A DNA stretch of 64,000 nucleotides from Azolla caroliniana (Eukaryota > Polypodiophyta). A program made the translations under genes and the position numbers. A model generated the notes under the pieces. That model worked only from the letters and a program-made list of their open reading frames with translations. It was not told where the DNA came from and searched no databases. Below are positions 11,514-20,794 of the stretch, one piece after another; position 1 is the stretch's first letter, and the number at the start of each line of letters is the position of its first letter. The stretch lies in assembly GCA_043228905.1 (NCBI GenBank), contig JBHGNT010000001.1:33170001-33234000 (forward strand). Reading direction: 5' to 3'.

Positions 11514-13862
11514 CTACTCATACACACATTCATCGCTGTATATTTGTGACATCAGATGTGCTGACATGTCCTTAGGATTCACTTCTTGCAAAAGCTTCTT
11601 ATAGCATTCATTTCCCATCTCAACATTGCCATAGATTTTACAGCCTGTGAGGAGCGAGGTCCACATGATAATATCAGGTTTAGTAGGAATAGATGCCAAT
11701 AATGCAAGACCATCATGTAGATATCCAGCACGGCTGAGAAGATCGATTATGCAACTATAGTGCTCTTTATCCAGCACAATTTCATATGTTTCGGTCATAA
11801 GTTTCAACACCTTGTACCCTTCCTCCAGTAGACCAGTAGAACAACAAGCCGTGAGCATACTAGTAAAGATAATGTTACTTGGTTTCAGGCCCCATTTTTT
11901 CATGTCAATTAGGTACCAAAATGCCAAATCCAAGTCACCATGCTGAGTACAACTCGCTATTACCACACCCCATAATACAACATCTCGATATGCTGCACTA
12001 TCGAATACTTTGCATGCTTCATTTAAGCTCCCACATTTAGAATACATGTCCAAAAGAGAGCTAGTAACTATAAGGTCTGACTCATACTTATCCTCAAGAA
12101 TCAACTCATGTACCTTCTGACCCTCTTTGAGAGCTCCTAAATTGGCACATGATGTCAAAATGCAAGATAACGTAGCTTTATCTGGCTTCATCCCATCCTT
12201 CAACATGTTGCTGAACAGGTCTAGTGCGGTCACATCAAACCCTTGTTGCGCATATCCAGCTATCATTCCACCCCACGACATTACAGTTCGATCATGTAGA
12301 GAATCGAATACATTGCGTGCCTCATCTAAGTTTCCCATTTTTGCATACATGTTGACTAGAGCACTTGCAACAATAAGCTCTAGTTTATGTCCATTTCTAA
12401 CCATCCGATCATGTATTAACCATCCAATGCAGGAGTCTCCATTCCCACAAGCCTTCAACAAGGTTGTGTAAGTTTCTATTCGTGGCTGAAGGCATTCTTG
12501 TGAAAGCCCCTCAAAAATCTCAATAGCCTTCTGGTTGTTACCATGCTGGATATATTGAGTGATCATAGCCTCCCAAAGTACGTGATCATACACCAAAGAA
12601 TCATCAAAAAGTCTTGATGCCTCATCTAATCTTCCACATTTTGAGTACATTTCAATGAGGCCAGTTCGGACTAGCAGGTCAGATTCCATATCAGTTCCTC
12701 GAATCTCATTGTGTATTAACATACCTTGCTCTAGGTCATTAACAATGGTGCATGCTTTTGAAACAGCATAAAGTGTGGCAGCACTGGGTCTCATACCCTT
12801 TCTTTCTTTTTTCATTTCCTTATAAGCATTCAGAGCTTCTTGTCCAAACCCATTTTCCGTATATCCCGTAATCATGGTACACCATGTAACATCATCCGGA
12901 TCTGGTAATTCTTCAAAAACCAAACGGGCATCTTCTAGACTCCCACATTTTGAATACATATCGACAAGAGTGTTTATAATGCGCACTTCCGATTCATACT
13001 TACTTTTGACAATAAGATCATGTATTCTCCGTCCCTGGACAACATTCCTAATGCTACTACATGCTTTTAAAACCACTAAAAGAAGTGATTCGTCAGGCTC
13101 TAACGCCTCCTCATGCCATATCATCATCTCAAAAAGATTGAGAGCATAGATATTAAGACCTTTGTGAACATAACTAGAAACGATAATTGTCCAAGACGTA
13201 ACATTTTTCTTAGACAGCCCATCAAATACATCAAATGCATCCTCGATACTCTTACATTTGGCATACATATCAATCAAAGTATTCATAAGCATCACTTCCT
13301 CTTCACATAAATCGTTGCATACCACTTTACATGCCTCTTCAATGATATATACATGTATATATCTACCAATTCTTAGATCTCCAACAATTCCACACGCCTT
13401 AAGAGCATATACTATAGTGATACGATCTGGTTCTGAAACCCTAATTTCCTGCATTTTCTCATACAAAGAAAGAGCTTTTCCGCACTCTCCAAGTGCAACA
13501 TGGCCTGAAATGATGGCATTCCAAGTGGTGGTTTTAGGATTTCTGGTTTGATCAAATACAGACTTACCTTCAGATAAGCTTCCACAAGCTATGAATAGAT
13601 GGATCAAGTGATCACTGAAGCAAGTTATGGTATCTAGACCCCTATAGAGCATCAGAGAATGAACTCTTCTTCCGGAAATAATGTCTTTCTGCTTGATACA
13701 TTCTTGAAGAAGAGAGTACAGTATATCTCTGGAAAGAGGTATCTTCTTCTGTTCCAGCAGTCGAATGGTCTTGAAAGCTTTTTGTAGTTGATGGCTTTTG
13801 TGGAGATTTAGGCTTTCCAAATAGCCAGAAGTGTGCCACAAATTGCTTCTTTTCTTGGACAT
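11514..13862 (-). CDS. PLS-class pentatricopeptide repeat protein ending in a short E domain
   Basis: A single exon encodes 782 residues made almost entirely of PPR motifs in the P-L-S order. Diagnostic stretches recur about every 100 residues: LIDMYAKCKSIEDAFDVFDGL, LVDMYSKCGSLEDARLVFEEL, LIEMYSKCGRLDEASRLFDDS, LVNMYAKMGNLDEARNVFDSL and LLDMYSKCGSLNEACKVFDSA. The C-terminal part (YSCIIDLLSRAGYLHDGLALL, then MWTSLLTGCKIYGNVEMGNECYKKLL) matches the start of the E domain, but the protein stops at QIYSDECVYE with no full E2 or DYW deaminase. Such proteins bind specific organelle transcripts and, if they take part in C-to-U editing, would need a separate DYW partner. Target and organelle cannot be read. 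The N-terminus (MSKKRSNLW) is basic but not a clear presequence. The frame is intact, so it is probably functional. Confidence 0.85.
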   Translation of the reverse strand: MSKKRSNLWHTSGYLESLNLHKSHQLQKAFKTIRLLEQKKIPLSRDILYSLLQECIKQKDIISGRRVHSLMLYRGLDTITCFSDHLIHLFIACGSLSEGKSVFDQTRNPKTTTWNAIISGHVALGECGKALSLYEKMQEIRVSEPDRITIVYALKACGIVGDLRIGRYIHVYIIEEACKVVCNDLCEEEVMLMNTLIDMYAKCKSIEDAFDVFDGLSKKNVTSWTIIVSSYVHKGLNIYALNLFEMMIWHEEALEPDESLLLVVLKACSSIRNVVQGRRIHDLIVKSKYESEVRIINTLVDMYSKCGSLEDARLVFEELPDPDDVTWCTMITGYTENGFGQEALNAYKEMKKERKGMRPSAATLYAVSKACTIVNDLEQGMLIHNEIRGTDMESDLLVRTGLIEMYSKCGRLDEASRLFDDSLVYDHVLWEAMITQYIQHGNNQKAIEIFEGLSQECLQPRIETYTTLLKACGNGDSCIGWLIHDRMVRNGHKLELIVASALVNMYAKMGNLDEARNVFDSLHDRTVMSWGGMIAGYAQQGFDVTALDLFSNMLKDGMKPDKATLSCILTSCANLGALKEGQKVHELILEDKYESDLIVTSSLLDMYSKCGSLNEACKVFDSAAYRDVVLWGVVIASCTQHGDLDLAFWYLIDMKKWGLKPSNIIFTSMLTACCSTGLLEEGYKVLKLMTETYEIVLDKEHYSCIIDLLSRAGYLHDGLALLASIPTKPDIIMWTSLLTGCKIYGNVEMGNECYKKLLQEVNPKDMSAHLMSQIYSDECVYE

Positions 13863-14833
13863 GCAAACTCTGTTAGGGTTTGTAGCGTTTGTAAAACCCC
13901 TTCCTGATTTTGTGGAATTTTTAGGGTTTGTAAACTTGCTAGGGTTTCTCGGCTTTGTTTTTCAAATACGATTTCTAACGTTTGTTGGTTATATGAGTAT
14001 TGTGAACTGTCTTGTTAATAAAATAAGTTCATGTTAATAGTCTTTAGAGGTTGCAACCAATTAGCCACCTATTATTTAATAAGATTTTTCAAACAGACTA
14101 GAATTGCTTTGTGAACTGTAACCTAGCATATATTGCCTTGTTGATGACATAACCTTGATCAAGAAAGTTAGGAGTTTATTTACAACTTATTTAGCATTTG
14201 TATTAGTCACTATTGCTCTTACATATCTGTTTTCTTTCTTAGCAATGATGGCTCCTTACAGCTACACTGGCCAAGTTATCAATCCACATTTCCAGTAGCG
14301 TGAGTTAGGTCTTTGCAATTGGAAACAAAGTTGAAGGACACATCAAGATTTTTCAGCAAGTTGTGAGTGTGGCCCTGCCTGGTTGGGGATATTGCCATCC
14401 TCACATGAACGTTTTATGTACTCTCTCATATTGCATATTACATAACTCGAAAACGTTTTATGTACTCTCATGCTTTTCATCACATGAAGTTATTATTATC
14501 TAGCGTCCTCTCACTTCTCTGCTGGCTCTACCCACATACAGCCCAGCCCTTACACATCTTCGTTAACCAAACAAAACTCGACATTTGAAGCAAACAAGCC
14601 ACAAGGGTAATAACAATAATAATATTCAGGGAAAGTGATATGATCTCCTTCGGAGAACACACTCAATTCAATGGTACCAAGACAAACTTGGACAAAGAAA
14701 AAGAAAGGAAGCATCTCTCTGTTGGCAGTATTGTTTATATATCCAATGAGCCCATATACAACTAGCGTTGTATATCATATAAATTAATTGATGAAGTGTG
14801 TCCATCTGTAACAAATTGTCACACACAATGAAC
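13863..14833. other. Intergenic, PPR promoter and XRI1-like 3' flank
   Basis: Holds the upstream region of the minus-strand PPR gene, including several agggtttgtaa-type direct repeats at 13875-13945, and the 3' flank of the XRI1-like gene. No gene or named regulatory site can be supported. Confidence 0.4.
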
Positions 14834-17639
14834 CTAACAACTTCGTGTTCTCAATATTGTTATGGTACCCTTGCCTTCTGTGTGAATCCTCGTAAGGCCA
14901 ACCACTGACTTGCCTGATGCAGGGGGCATCATAGCAGCCTTTGATAGCTTTGTGCTGGAATCACTTGTTGAGGTCAACATTTGTACCCTTTGATTTATAT
15001 CTTGCAATGTCACATCTCCTTGAATCCGGCTTGGTTTCACCATTTCAAATGGGTAAGCTAGTACAGGATTTGAGCTCTCTTTTACATGCAATGGCTTTTG
15101 CTTGGCCTCTGAAGTTAAATTCATTTGTTGCCTCCCTGCAAATATAGATAAAACAATAAATAACTGAACGTTTTTATTTTATTGGATCAACTTCATTGTT
15201 TCTAAGGTGATGCTGGCCTTAGAGTTAGCTAAGAGGTTGGAACACGCTTCATAGCCTAGAGGTCATTCTTCAAAGAAGAAGCATGTTGCAAAAGAAAATT
15301 ATTATGCATAAGTAACCAGTTATCAATTCAGAAAACAAAATCTACAAATTGTCAACCCTGATTTCTAAATCCTAAACAAACAATGGTGCATTTGTACAAA
15401 CATGGGGATCACACATACCAGAAATCTCGAAGGGTTTGTTAATTGACATAGCAGATTGTAACGAGGGGCTTGCTCTTGGATGCTTGCTCTTGGATGCTGC
15501 AAACTCACCATAAAGACGGTGAATCAAATTGCCATTCCAAACCGTTAAAGTTTAAACCACATATATACCCGACGGAATAAACCATATCGCCTATACGCTA
15601 AAACATAGGGGGCATACCCGACACCTCTAAGGGCTGCCCACACCTTTTCCTCGATTGTGCCAAAGGGCGAGCCGGAACCTTGGGTATCTGGTGCTTGCTA
15701 TTGGATGCTGCAAAGCAGTTAAAAGACAAACGTCAGCAAGTTCAATGAATCTCTTTATTTTTGCAACACATAGTTTGCATCATTTGTGAGGTCAAAGCTG
15801 ACAGTGGAATATTAAATCCAATGCATCACCATGCATATTACATTAAGGTTTGATCTATGATATTAATTGATTTCAACACTCAAATACACACATTTGGGTA
15901 ACTCCAAAAAGTAGTTCATTGCCAATGATCATACGCTATACTTCAGATGAAGCATATAAATACTCAAGTATCCAATCTGGAGTACCGCATTATAAATGAT
16001 AATATGCTACTTGAGTTAAAGCATATAAATATGATGTTTAATAGCATAGATGGTACAAACATGTGACGATTATTTGAGGGTTCATACCTGCAGTTCTAGC
16101 CACAAAAGGTTGAGGTGCTGCAGCATTGCTGGAAAAGCACACCATGATAATGAGGTTCTTCAAAATTTTCGTCAATGTAATTTATCCGGAATGTGAATCA
16201 CACTCAAATATCTCAACTTACAAAGCAAGATGATTATTAGTCCATGGGTGAGGGACATCTTGAATCTCATTCGTGTGACTACCACTTAAATATCTAACCA
16301 TCCAGCTTTCTGTGGATAGCTCAGCAGCATCATTTGCAGAGTTAACGGACTCTATTGTTCAAATACTTAAGAGTTAGAACACTTTTAATGGCCAGTTCAA
16401 AGATATAATGGCGGTTTTTTTATAAATCACCCTATTTACCATTAGTCATCTGCCAGTTAAATGAAGACTGATCCTGAGCTTGTGAATCTTCCTGTGCTTG
16501 AGAGAAAGATGACTGAAACCATAGCCAAATGAACCACAAAATCATAAGTAGAATCAGTTATCCCGACCCCTTGTTAAGGTTAATAAGTTCTACATTCATT
16601 ATTTATACCATTTTAAGTAAACTAAGTTCATTCTAAAGCTAACAAGTTCCACATACAATACATAGACAAATGAACCATAAAGCCGTACCTAAGCTAAAAA
16701 TCAGTTTAACAGTTGCTATGTTTTTTTACATGCATTATACGTCTAACTTTGAACCACAAAAACATATGTAATATCGAGAATAAGACATTAACGATAACGA
16801 GCTCCACATACACAAATTATATCTACACAAACTAAGGAGTACCTCTATTGAACCTGAACTAGAGGACTCATCTCCATTACTCTGCAGAACTCTGCGTCGT
16901 TTGAGAGGACGAGGAGGAAGTTCATCGTTCCACGACCTACTGGATTGAGGAGACTCTGTGCAACATATATTTTATAAAAAAGAATATCCAGTTTATAAAA
17001 ATCGTATTTTCTTTCACAAAATATGCATATCTATTAAAAACAGTTACGACCCATGAAACCCTTAATTACGATCTAGGGCCTAGGATTAATGGTCGTAAAT
17101 CTGATCCATGCATTGAAGATACCTGACTTTTCAAGGCCTGAAGTGAGATCGGTGAGGGACGAGGAAGAAGAGAACAAGCTTCTTGCGACAACATCATCTC
17201 CAGCCAGATCATCCCACAGAGAGTGAGAAATTACTGCAGAAACCATCACATATGGTTAAACATGTGTCTCCAATATATACATATACATACATATATATGA
17301 ACAAGACTCTATTCTTCGTGATTACTGTTACCACTTATCCCAATGCATCTTTTCCAACATGAAGACAGAATGGAAGGAAAAAAGAGCAGAAAGCACCATC
17401 CATATACATATGCATAAGTCATCGTACATTATGGATGAGTATGTGAATATCACGCACATATATATACATGCACTCATACATTCATGGATACAGAGATGCT
17501 AAAATACAAGCATACATTCAGATAGACATGGACCTACATACATACCCATGTGAGCATCAGCTTCGCCAAGGTTGAAGTCATCGGTATCCAGCCATGCCCA
17601 AGCTGACTCCGTGAGAAGGAGGCTCCTCTGTTCTTCCAT
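14834..17639 (-). CDS. XRI1: XRI1-like protein (X-ray induced 1; DNA repair and meiosis)
   Basis: Eight minus-strand exons join in frame: 17639-17546, 17233-17123, 16955-16843, 16512-16440, 16351-16222, 16128-16088, 15496-15419 and 15135-14834. They encode 313 residues, close to the roughly 300 of Arabidopsis XRI1. Family blocks in order are ESAWAWLDTDDFNL, HSLWDDLAGDDVVARSLF, RPLKRRRVLQSNGDESS, and a C-terminal block with AYPFEMVKPSRI, VTLQDINQR, SGKSVVGLTRIHTEGKGTITI. Arabidopsis XRI1 is induced by ionising radiation and is needed for meiosis and normal DNA repair; its biochemical activity is not known. The LKRRR segment could act as a nuclear signal. The start ATG was chosen at 17639; an in-frame upstream Met at 17702 exists but begins a low-complexity leader. 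A sequence like the beginning of exon 7 also occurs at 15711-15680 in the preceding intron. Confidence 0.85.
15680..15711 (-). pseudogene. Decoy copy of the start of XRI1-like exon 7
   Basis: The minus-strand text gcagcatccaatagcaagca at this place matches the acceptor and first codons of the true exon 7 (gcagcatccaagagcaagca at 15500-15481). If it were spliced in using the nearby GT donors, the reading phase would not match exon 7, whereas direct joining of exons 6 and 7 keeps the frame. It is best read as a partial exon duplication or a possible alternative exon. Confidence 0.4.
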
Positions 17640-17795
17640 TTGCCCTCTCTTCACTGTGCCCCTGTCGCCAAGAGAGAAACAGAGGCAGAGATAGACACAC
17701 ACACAGAAATCTCAAGAGGGATTCAGGGAAACAAAGAGTAGTATTAATTAATTAATTCACGATGAGAGAGAGGGGGGGTGTTGTGATGTGACGGA

Positions 17796-17797
17796 TT

Positions 17798-17880
<83 letters not shown>

Positions 17881-17930
17881 TTTGTTTGTTTGTTTGTTTG
17901 TTTGTTTATTTATTTATTTATTTATTTTTG
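17796..17930. repeat. Long (TTTA)n with an internal (TTTG)n block
   Basis: About 135 bases of tetranucleotide repeat: TTTA units, then seven TTTG units around 17881-17906, then TTTA again. It lies just upstream of the XRI1-like gene. Confidence 0.95.
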
Positions 17931-17999
17931 GTTTTAGTTTTTCGTTACCTAACGTGAAAATCGGTACTTCCAGTCTACTTGAGTATATTAATGTATATA

Positions 18000-18002
<3 letters not shown>

Positions 18003-18042
<40 letters not shown>
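18003..18042. repeat. (TA)n microsatellite
   Basis: About 17 TA units follow a short atatatgcata leader. Simple repeat without coding content. Confidence 0.9.
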
Positions 18043-18045
<3 letters not shown>

Positions 18046-19610
18046 CGATCTAACGAAAACTGTATGTATGTTGCTTATTTTAATTTTAAATAGATAGAAT
18101 GTATGTATTTTGTTTGTGTTTTTTTATCTTTTTAGTTTTAGTTATTAGGAGTTCTCTAGAATTAGGGTAAGAATGAAAAGGTGTGGGGTGTGGGTACCAC
18201 CAAAGTTAGCGGTAACCAACTCTAGCTTAGCACCCCCCCCCTCCCCCCAAATCTTTGCCTAACTAAGAAAAGGCCAATCCATCCTCCAAACTTCCCAATC
18301 ATCAATCATCACATTTGGAGAGGCTCTTGCAACCCCCCACCACCAATTAACTATATGTGAAGAGAGGGGTACATACAATATCCTCCTTAACATGATACCA
18401 TCCATGTCCATCGTGAGACAGTTGCAATCTATGGGACAGGATGGGGCCTAGCCCATCACGTGACCCAATTTTCAAACATGAGTCTTCTCCGAGATCTTGA
18501 GGTTTCTCCCTCTAGAATGATCTTAAACCTTCCCCGAGTAATTCGTGTATAAACTATGTCCTTCCTTTTTTATGTATTCTTCCCTACGTATGTTGTACTT
18601 TGACGTATTGAACTTGGTGGCCGTTGTTTTGAGCCGCCTACATCGATACCCCATAATGATTTATTATAACATAGTTACTACATATTAAAGTTAAAGAGAA
18701 ATATTGATATCACCACCTCGTGTTAAAATATTACTTTTGATTTTTTTGCCATTGGTGGCAACACTAACGTAAACTATACACATAGACCCACGTGCTTTAA
18801 ATCATGCATACTTTCATATTTTACACAACTATTTGTGATCAAAGTCAACCATTGTTTTGTTGAGAGGGATGCACTAGCCACAAACTAGCAACTAGACTTG
18901 TGTTAAATAATATAAACATTTTGAACACTTATTCACAGTTATGTTAAAATAGTGTAAGATTAGTAATAACCATAGTTATAACACACTTTGATGCGTGCTT
19001 ATTTTAATCAACGACACAAGTTAATTTGTTAGAAAATACAAAGGTTGGTACCAGGGTAATCTTGATATTTTTTCATAAATGTGGGTGATTTGCAATTATA
19101 AAATAAAATTATAATTTGTCAAAATATGAATATCCAACTATCATGTGCGCCACGTGTTGCTTTTTGTAATTAACAGTAACCACGAGACTTTATTATTATG
19201 CCAATAATTTCTAAACTAATCACAACGCTAAGCAACTCTAGTTATAATGTTAAGTATTATATGCATCATTGATAAAAATGTCAATCAGGATGATAATTGG
19301 CATGTCCCTTTTGATAAATGATTGATTTCTCTGGAACATGAATTAGCAAAACATTAAATCATACATTTCAAGCATTTGGGGTATATCCATTATTTGGATA
19401 AATCTTATGGCTTGATAAGTTCAAGAATACACTGAACAAAGCCATAGGAACAATATTGAAGGGTAATATTTAAAGGTTGAGGGCTAATGTGGAAAAAAGA
19501 AGTTCGAAAAAACTAGATACTCTGAGATGTTATGTTGACTATGGTCTTCGGTACTTTTGTCTACAACATGAGTTTTTAGAAACCATGACAAGGGGCAAAG
19601 GAAGATGTGT
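18043..19610. other. Intergenic region upstream of XRI1-like gene
   Basis: Mostly AT-rich. A more GC-balanced stretch at 18180-18660 with C-runs looks different from its surroundings and may be part of a decayed repeat element, but no terminal repeats or coding domains are visible. Confidence 0.4.
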
Positions 19611-19619
19611 TTCAGACGC

Positions 19620-20010
19620 TTCTAACTACAAATGTGGCCATTTGGAATGCAATCATGATAAAATGGACTTGATTTTACATGCTGGAGATTGTTTTTTCCT
19701 TTACATGTGGTCTCCTAGCTTGCCGTAGCAAAGGCTCGTGGAAGTGTAGAAGCTATTGACAAGGGAAAAGCGGATATGGCTCTTGTGGATAATGATATAA
19801 TGGTATTGGGCAATGCTTCGATGGACATGTATGACAAATGTGGTGGGTTTGGAACAGCCAAGGAAGTGCTGGAAAAGTTTGTTTTTCAAGATGTGAATAG
19901 CTTGGAATGCACTCATTATAACATATGTCTAGCATGCATGGACAAGGCCTCAAAGCACTCAATTCATTTGAACAAATGCAAAGCGTGGGCATTTCTTTGA
20001 TTTGGATAAT
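19620..20010 (+). pseudogene. Decayed PPR gene fragment
   Basis: PPR signatures survive in different frames: a WNAIMI-type helix near 19640-19665, an intact stretch VLGNASMDMYDKCGGFGTAKEVLEKF at about 19803-19880, and KALNSFEQMQSVGI near 19955-19995 in another frame. Stops and frame changes separate them. The source was a PLS-class PPR gene similar to the neighbouring ones. No open protein remains. Confidence 0.75.
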
Positions 20011-20749
20011 GGTATGGCATCATTGTAATTTCTTTGCCTATAAAGATTGGCGAGGGTTTTTTTTCTTACTTATCTTACCTAGAAAGATTGGCTAGAGTCA
20101 TTTGGCATGGCTTTACAATATTCGAAGTAATATTAGCCTATTTTGTACATGGCCTCTGGCCACTTTCATTTTAATACCAATGGAGGATTTTTTTTAGGGA
20201 AAAAAATAAAATATTAAAAGTTAGGCGAAGTTGTGTTGGGATATCAAGATCAATCCAAAACTCCTAAGGTGTGTGTGCTAAAATCCACCATTGTTACAAA
20301 TGGACAATAGATACTTTGCGTCCAATGGAGTGGATATTCTAGATACCCCACATAGTCCTACGTAAATGTGTAGTATAAACCAAGTCCATATCTAGTGTTG
20401 ATTTATTCTTGATACGTGGTTTCATTATATAGTTGATTAGTAGGCTTATAATGGTATAGCTAAATATACTCTCTCAAACACACACACACACACACACAAA
20501 CATCCTACTTGTATTCATTCTACTCCAGAGAACTATTATTTTCGAAGAGTTCTTCAAAACTCGGTCAAGCTGGTCTTCTCGTCGGTAAAGATACCCATCT
20601 CTCATGAAAAGCATTTGCTAGAGGGTGTCGATCGACAGAATAATTGGGAAGACTTACAGTGGTGCAATTATGGTTATTTAGTGGTAAACATGGGAGGGGC
20701 ATTTCCGGAATTATAGAAAAACAGAGTTATTCTTATAAGTTATAAACTT
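20011..20749. other. Upstream region of the PPR-DYW gene
   Basis: AT-rich flank with a (CA)n tract at 20478-20499. A comparable CA tract precedes the decayed PPR copy near 25730-25751, suggesting that part of this upstream region was duplicated together with the gene. No defined promoter element can be called with confidence. Confidence 0.45.
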
Positions 20750-20794
20750 ATGTATATATATCCAGTTCCTTCGCCTTCTCTCTTCTTCTTCGGC

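Noticed and set aside
15630-15711. Extra coding exon of the XRI1-like gene
   Set aside because: Available donors give a reading phase incompatible with the next exon, while skipping it keeps the frame.
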